A stretch of DNA of 64,000 bases from Trichostrongylus colubriformis (Eukaryota; Nematoda; Chromadorea; Rhabditida; Trichostrongylidae): positions 26,448,068-26,512,067 of the forward strand of contig OZ022259.1 in the NCBI GenBank assembly GCA_963978905.1, read 5' to 3'. Below, in pieces: positions 57,901 to 64,000 of this stretch. Position 1 is the first letter of the stretch; every line of letters begins with the position of its first letter. The notes below the pieces were generated by a model. That model was not told where the DNA came from. It searched no databases and worked only from the letters and a program-made list of their open reading frames with translations. The position numbers and the translations under genes were made by a program.

Positions 57901-60563
57901 CCGGGGAGATTTGAACTCCCGTCGCAGGATTCAGAGTCCTGAGTGCTAACCGCTACACCACGGGACCGACAACCGTTTCTTTCACAAATTTTCAAGATCT
58001 GATACCTTTATCGACACCATGAGGGAGGAGACAACGTCCAAGAAATAACAGTCGCAGTGGCAAAATTGTAGGTCCCGGGGAGATTTGAACTCCCGTCGCA
58101 GGATTCAGAGTCCTGAGTGCTAACCGCTACACCACGGGACCGACAACCGTTTCTTTCAGAAACTTTCAAGATCTGATACCTCTATTGATATCCAGTGTAG
58201 AAAACAACGTCTAAGAGATAACAGCCGCAGTGGCAAAGTTGTAGGTTCCGGGGAGATTTGAACTCCCTTGCAGGATTCAGAGTCCTGAGTGCTAACCGCT
58301 ACACCACGGGACCGACAACCGTTTCTTTCACAAATTTTCAAGATCTGATACCTTTATCGACACCATGAGGGAGGAGACAACGTCCAAGAAATAACAGTCG
58401 CAGTGGCAAAATTGTAGGTCCCGGGGAGATTTGAACTCCCGTCGCAGGATTCAGAGTCCTGAGTGCTAACCGCCACACCACGGGACCGACAGCCGTTTCT
58501 TTCACAAATTTTCAAGATCTGATACCTTTATCGATACCATGAGACAGGAAACAACGTCTAAGAGATAACAGTCGCAGTGGCAAAGTTGTAGATCCCGGGG
58601 AGATTTGAACTCCCTTGCAGGATTCAGAGTCCTGAGTGCTAACCGCTACACCACGGGACCGACAACCGTTTCTTTCAGAAACTTTCGAGATCTGATACCT
58701 TTATTGAGATCCATTGTAGAAAACAACGTCTAAGAGATAACAGCCGCAGTGGCAAAATTGTAGGTCCCGGGGAGATTTGAACTCCCTTGCAGGATTCAGA
58801 GTCCTGAGTGCTAACCGCTACACCACGGGACCGACAACCGTTTCTTTCACAAATTTTCAAGATCTGATACCTTTATCGACACCATGAGAGAGGAGACAAC
58901 GTCCAAGAAATAACAGTCGCAGTGGCAAAATTGTAGGTCCCGGGGAGATTTGAACTCTCGTCGCAGGATTCAGAGTCCTGAGTGCTAACCGCTACACCAC
59001 GGGACCGACAGCCGTTTCTTTCACAAATTTTCAAGATCTGATACCTTTATCGACACCATGAGAGAGGAGACAACGTCCAAGAAATAACAGTCGCAGTGGC
59101 AAAATTGTAGGTCCCGGGGAGATTTGAACTCCCTTGCAGGATTCAGAGCCCTGAGTGCTAACCGTTACATCACGAGACCGACAGCCGTTTCTTTCACAAA
59201 TTTTCAAGATCTGATACCTTTATCGACACCATGAGAGAGGAGACAACGTCCAAGAAATAACAGTCGCAGTGGCAAAATTGTAGGTCCGGGGAGATTTGAA
59301 CTCCCGTCGCAGGATTCAGAGTCCTGAGTGCTAACCGCTACACCACGGGACCAACAACCGTTTCTCTCAGAACCTTTCAAGATCTGATACCTTTATTGAT
59401 ATCCATTGTAGAAAACAACGTCTAAGAGATAACAGCCGCAGTGGCAAAATTGTAGGTCCCGGGGAGATTTGAACTCCCTTGCAGGATTCAGAGTCCTGAG
59501 TGCTAACCGCTACACCACGGGACCGACAACCGTTTCTTTCACAAATTTTCAAGATCTGATACCTTTATCGACACCATGAGAGAGGAGACAACGTCCAAGA
59601 AATAACAGTCGCAGTGGCAAAATTGTAGGTCCCGGGAAGATTTGAACTCCCTTGCAGGATTCAGAGTCCTGAGTGCTAACCGTTACATCACGAGACCGAC
59701 AGCCGTTTCTTTCACAAATTTTCAAGATCTGATACCTTTATCGATACCATGAGATAGGAAACAACGTCTAAGAGATAACAGTCGCAGTGGCAAAGTTGTA
59801 GGTTCCGGGGAGATTTAACTCCCTTGCAGGATTCAGAGTCCTGAGCGCTAACCGCTACACCACGGGACCGACAACCGTTTCTTTCAGAAACTTTCAAGAT
59901 CTGATACCTCTATTGATATCCATTGTAGAAAACAACGTCTAAGAGACAACAGCCGCAGTGGCAAAGTTGTAGGTTCCGGGGAGATTTGAACTCCCTTGCA
60001 GGATTCAGAGTCCTGAGTGCTAACCGCTACACCACGGGACCGACAACCGTTTCTTTCACAAATTTTCAAGATCTGATACCTTTGTCGACACCATGAGAGA
60101 GGAGACAACGTCCAAGAAATAACAGTCGCAGTGGCAAAATTGTAGGTCCCGGGGAGATTTGAACTCCCGTCGCAGGATTCAGAGTCCTGAGTGCTAACCG
60201 CTACACCACGGGACCGACAGCCGTTTCTTCCACAAATTTTCAAGATCTGATACCTTTATCGACACCATGAGAGAGGAGACAACGTCCAAGAAATAACAGT
60301 CGCAGTGGCAAAATTGTAGGTCCCGGGGAGATTTGAACTCCCGTCGCAGGATTCAGAGTCCTGAGTGCTAACCGCTACACCACGGGACCGACAACCGTTT
60401 CTTTCACAAATTTTCAAGATCTGATACCTTTATCGACACCATGAGGGAGGAGACAACGTCCAAGAAATAACAGTCGCAGTGGCAAAATTGTAGGTCCCGG
60501 GGAGATTTGAACTCCCGTCGCAGGATTCAGAGTCCTGAGTGCTAACCGCTACACCACGGGACC
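54955..60563 (-). tRNA. tRNA-Gln(CUG) cluster, copies 318-350
   Basis: Lower coordinates with class: 54955v, 55129c, 55302d, 55474a, 55647c, 55820e, 55991b, 56164v, 56338v, 56512a, 56684b, 56857c, 57030v, 57203b, 57376v, 57550v, 57723v, 57897v, 58071v, 58244b, 58417v, 58591a, 58763a, 58936v, 59110c, 59283d, 59455a, 59628c, 59801e, 59972b, 60145v, 60319v, 60493v. The run v-c-d-a-c-e-b-v-v appears at 54955 and again at 58936 (offset 3,981 bp). Copy 58417 has A14G. Copy 58591 has C71U, giving a G2-U71 wobble. Confidence 0.92.
58417..58487 (-). tRNA. tRNA-Gln(CUG) class v copy with A14G
   Basis: The D loop begins GG instead of AG; A14, which normally pairs with U8, is lost, and it is also an A box position. 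The copy at 61706-61776 shares it. In both places the next copy up (58591 and 61880) has C71U. Confidence 0.75.
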
Positions 60564-60665
60564 GACAACCGTTTCTTTCAGAAACTTTCAAGATCTGATA
60601 CCTCTATTGATATCCAGTGTAGAAAACAACGTCTAAGAGATAACAGCCGCAGTGGCAAAGTTGTA

Positions 60666-63600
60666 GGTTCCGGGGAGATTTGAACTCCCTTGCAGGATTC
60701 AGAGTCCTGAGTGCTAACCGCTACACCACGGGACCGACAACCGTTTCTTTCACAAATTTTCAAGATCTGATACCTTCGTCGACACCATGAGGGAGGAGAC
60801 AACGTCCAAGAAATAACAGTCGCAGTGGCAAAATTGTAGGTCCCGGGGAGATTTGAACTCCCGTCGCAGGATTCAGAGTCCTGAGTGCTAACCGCTACAC
60901 CACGGGACCGACAGCCGTTTCTTCCACAAATTTTCAAGATCTGATACCTTTATGGATACCATGAGAGAGGAAACAGCGTCCGAGAAATAACAGTCGCAGT
61001 GGCAAAATTGTAGGTCCCGGGGAGATTTGAACTCGCGTCGCAGGATTCAGAGTCCTGAGTGCTAACCGCTACACCACGGGACCGACAGCCGTTTCTTTCA
61101 CAAATTTTCAAGATCTGATACCTTATCGATACCATGAGAGAGGAGACAACGTCCAAGAAATAACAGTCGCAGTGGCAAAATGGTAGGTCCCGGGGAGATT
61201 TGAACTCCCGTCGCAGGATTCAGAGTCCTGAGTGCTAACCGCTACACCACGGGACCGACAACCGTTTCTTTCACAAATTTTCAAGATCTGATACCTTTAT
61301 CGACACCATGAGGGAGGAGACAACGTCCAAGAAATAACAGTCGCAGTGGCAAAATTGTAGGTCCCGGGGAGATTTGAACTCCCGTCGCAGGATTCAGAGT
61401 CCTGAGTGCTAACCGCTACACCACGGGACCGACAACCGTTTCTTTCAGAAACTTTCAAGATCTGATACCTCTATTGATATCCAGTGTAGAAAACAACGTC
61501 TAAGAGATAACAGCCGCAGTGGCAAAGTTGTAGGTTCCGGGGAGATTTGAACTCCCTTGCAGGATTCAGAGTCCTGAGTGCTAACCGCTACACCACGGGA
61601 CCGACAACCGTTTCTTTCACAAATTTTCAAGATCTGATACCTTTATCGACACCATGAGGGAGGAGACAACGTCCAAGAAATAACAGTCGCAGTGGCAAAA
61701 TTGTAGGTCCCGGGGAGATTTGAACTCCCGTCGCAGGATTCAGAGTCCTGAGTGCTAACCGCCACACCACGGGACCGACAGCCGTTTCTTTCACAAATTT
61801 TCAAGATCTGATACCTTTATCGATACCATGAGACAGGAAACAACGTCTAAGAGATAACAGTCGCAGTGGCAAAGTTGTAGATCCCGGGGAGATTTGAACT
61901 CCCTTGCAGGATTCAGAGTCCTGAGTGCTAACCGCTACACCACGGGACCGACAACCGTTTCTTTCAGAAACTTTCGAGATCTGATACCTTTATTGAGATC
62001 CATTGTAGAAAACAACGTCTAAGAGATAACAGCCGCAGTGGCAAAGTTGTAGGTTCCGGGGAGATTTGAACTCCCTTGCAGGTTTCAGAGTCCTGAGTGC
62101 TAACCGCTACACCACGGGACCGACAGCCGTTTCTTTCACAAATTTTCAAGATCTGATACCTTTATCGACACCATGAGAGAGGAGACAACGTCCAAGAAAT
62201 AACAGTCGCAGTGGCAAAATTGTAGGTCCCGGGGAGATTTGAACTCCCTTGCAGGATTCAGAGTCCTGAGTGCTAACCGCTACACCACGGGACCGACAAC
62301 CGTTTCTTTCACAAATTTTCAAGATCTGATACCTTTATCGACACCATGAGGGAGGAGACAACGTCCAAGAAATAACAGTCGCAGTGGCAAAATTGTAGGT
62401 CCCGGGGAGATTTGAACTCCCGTCGCAGGATTCAGAGTCCTGAGTGCTAACCGCTACACCACGGGACCGACAACCGTTTCTTTCAGAAACTTTCAAGATC
62501 TGATACCTTTATTGAGATCCATTGTAGAAAACAACGTCTAAGAGATAACAGCCGCAGTGGCAAAGTTGTAGGTTCCGGGGAGATTTGAACTCCCTTGCAG
62601 GTTTCAGAGTCCTGAGTGCTAACCGCTACACCACGGGACCGACAGCCGTTTCTTTCACAAATTTTCAAGATCTGATACCTTTATCGATACCATGAGACAG
62701 GAAACAACGTCTAAGAGATAACAGTCGCAGTGGCAAAGTTGTAGGTCCCGGGGCGATTTGAACTCCCTTGCAGGATTCAGAGTCCTGAGTGCTAACCGTT
62801 ACACCACGAGACCGACAGCCGTTTCTTTCAGAAACTTTCAAGATCTGATACCTCTATTGATATCCATTGTAGAAAACAACGTCTAAGAGATAACAGCCGC
62901 AGTGGCAAAGTTGTAGGTTCCGGGGAGATTTGAACTCCCTTGCAGGATTCAGAGTCCTGAGTGCTAACCGCTACACCACGGGACCGACAGCCGTTTCTTT
63001 CACAAATTTTCAAGATCTGATACCTTTATGGATACCATGAGAGAGGAAACAGCGTCCGAGAAATAACAGTCGCAGTGGCAAAATTGTAGGTCCCGGGGAG
63101 ATTTGAACTCCCTTGCAGGATTCAGAGTCCTGAGTGCTAACCGCTACACCACGGGACCGACAACCGTTTCTTTCAGAAACTTTCAAGATCTGATACCTCT
63201 ATTGATATCCATTGTAGAAAACAACGTCTAAGAGATAACAGCCGCAGTGGCAAAGTTGTAGGTTCCGGGGAGATTTGAACTCCCTTGCAGGATTCAGAGT
63301 CCTGAGTGCTAACCGTTACATCACGAGACCGACAGCCGTTTCTTTCACAAATTTTCAAGATCTGATACCTTTATCGACACCATGAGAGAGGAGACAACGT
63401 CCAAGAAATAACAGTCGCAGTGGCAAAATTGTAGGTCCCGGGGAGATTTGAACTCCCGTCGCAGGATTCAGAGTCCTGAGTGCTAACCGCTACACCACGG
63501 GACCGACAGCCGTTTCTTTCACAAATTTTCAAGATCTGATACCTTTATCGACACCATGAGAGAGGAGACAACGTCCAAGAAATAACAGTCGCAGTGGCAA

Positions 63601-64000
63601 AATTGTAGGTCCCGGGGAGATTTGAACTCCCTTGCAGGATTCAGAGTCCTGAGTGCTAACCGCTACACCACGGGACCGACAACCGTTTCTTTCACAAATT
63701 TTCAAGATCTGATACCTTTATCGACACCATGAGGGAGGAGACAACGTCCAAGAAATAACAGTCGCAGTGGCAAAATTGTAGGTCCCGGGGAGATTTGAAC
63801 TCCCGTCGCAGGATTCAGAGTCCTGAGTGCTAACCGCTACACCACGGGACCGACAACCGTTTCTTTCAGAAACTTTCAAGATCTGATACCTCTATTGATA
63901 TCCAGTGTAGAAAACAACGTCTAAGAGATAACAGCCGCAGTGGCAAAGTTGTAGGCTCCGGGGAGATTTGAACTCCCTTGCAGGATTCAGAGTCCTGAGT
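60666..64000 (-). tRNA. tRNA-Gln(CUG) cluster, copies 351-370 (last one partial)
   Basis: Lower coordinates with class: 60666b, 60839v, 61013v, 61186v, 61360v, 61533b, 61706v, 61880a, 62052b, 62225a, 62398v, 62571b, 62744k, 62916b, 63089a, 63261bc, 63434v, 63608a, 63781v, 63954b (cut at the window end). Copy 61013 has a C50-C64 clash in the T stem. Copies 62052 and 62571 share U39A, which unpairs the top of the anticodon stem. Copy 62744 has U62G opposite A52. Copies 61706 and 61880 repeat the A14G and C71U pair found at 58417 and 58591. Confidence 0.92.
63954..64000 (-). tRNA. tRNA-Gln copy cut by the window end
   Basis: Only the 3' part from the acceptor through the anticodon arm is inside the window. 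The plus strand begins GGCTCC, so the class b A69 is joined by A70G, a U3-G70 wobble not seen elsewhere. The anticodon CUG is present and the variable loop is 3 nt. Confidence 0.8.

Larger units (their letters stand above)
1..64000 (-). repeat. Tandem array of about 370 tRNA-Gln(CUG) units, all on the minus strand
   Basis: One 172-174 bp unit repeats from edge to edge, so the array continues beyond the window on both sides. Each unit has a tRNA gene and a spacer of about 102-103 bp. Nearly every spacer holds a BglII site (AGATCT), and copies with the intact 3' acceptor hold a SmaI site (CCCGGG), so either enzyme should give a ladder. Spacers are almost as conserved as genes, which argues for homogenisation of the entire unit rather than selection on the tRNA alone. 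Two spacer families alternate. One has CACAAATTTTC near the gene's 5' side; the other has CAGAAACTTTC or CAGAACCTTTC and then TAGAAAACAAC. No unit is inverted. Large tandem tRNA arrays are known in several eukaryotes (for example Xenopus and Entamoeba), but I see no short tandem repeats in the spacers of the kind known in Entamoeba. Confidence 0.97.

Noticed and set aside
401..63358. About 130 open frames of 61, 73 or 119 codons on the minus strand, nearly identical to each other
   Set aside because: They run across tRNA gene and spacer in each unit, begin wherever an ATG falls in the spacer, and repeat only because the DNA repeats. The unit length is not a multiple of three and many units break the frame. 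No known domain is visible.
1..64000. CRISPR array
   Set aside because: The repeat is a 70-nt tRNA and the intervening sequences are near-identical to each other, not unique spacers. There are no cas genes.
1..64000. tRNA-derived SINE insertions
   Set aside because: There is no unrelated body, A-rich tail or target-site duplication. Units are strictly head to tail and the tRNA keeps a full 3' half.
1..64000. Bacterial or organelle tRNA cluster
   Set aside because: Only one isoacceptor is present, no CCA is encoded, T4 runs suit Pol III, and no neighbouring genes of an operon or organelle genome are seen.

Overview
The whole window is one uninterrupted head-to-tail array of a eukaryotic tRNA gene. 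Every copy lies on the minus strand. I located 370 copies by hand (369 complete, the last cut by the window edge). The repeat unit is about 172-174 bp: a 69-71 bp tRNA-like gene plus a spacer of about 102-103 bp. Read on the minus strand, the gene folds as tRNA-Gln(CUG): 7-bp acceptor, D arm, anticodon stem CAGGA/TCCTG with loop CTCTGAA (anticodon CTG), T arm with loop TTCAAAT, and U73. The 3' end is followed by TAC, not by an encoded CCA. The best copies carry an A box, a B box and a T4 run a few bases past the gene, as for RNA polymerase III. This points to a nuclear genome of a eukaryote. The gene body looks most like metazoan tRNA-Gln from memory, but the lineage cannot be fixed from this window. 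No protein-coding gene, transposase, CRISPR or other RNA gene is visible. The longest stretch without a tRNA is 180 bp (166-345).

Copy classes used in the cluster entries, where each number is the lower coordinate of a copy: a = full acceptor pairing with a 3-nt variable loop; v = 4-nt variable loop (the canonical fold); b = acceptor mismatch C4-A69; c = G10A and G15A in the D arm/A box plus a U5-G68 wobble; k = G15A and U5-G68 but G10 kept; d = one base missing from the 3' acceptor strand (4-nt variable loop); x = broken anticodon stem; e = universally conserved C56 deleted; p = anticodon CGG. Combinations are written bc, bv, bk. The upper end is lower+69, except v and bv lower+70 and e lower+68. 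About 96 copies have the 4-nt variable loop and about 125 carry the b acceptor mismatch (hand counts).

Layout. 1-12,626: first domain, built from 6-unit (1,037 bp) and 5-unit higher-order repeats and rich in v copies. It opens with an odd copy with anticodon CGG and a fused double spacer that has lost its tRNA. 12,627-43,612: second domain, with classes c, d, x and b, built by large segmental duplications (2,073, 4,835, 5,010, 5,528, 6,563, 7,599 and 8,117 bp offsets), including a 4,835-bp block present twice in direct tandem. 43,613-64,000: third domain, marked by C56-deleted copies and runs of v copies, with 4,667, 5,187 and 3,981 bp offsets.

Interpretation. Many copies carry lesions that should impair folding, transcription or termination, and those lesions are copied along the array with their neighbours. 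The array therefore behaves like a satellite homogenised by unequal exchange. The v and a copies could still be functional genes. Whether this is an amplified tRNA-Gln locus or a tRNA-derived satellite is the main open question.
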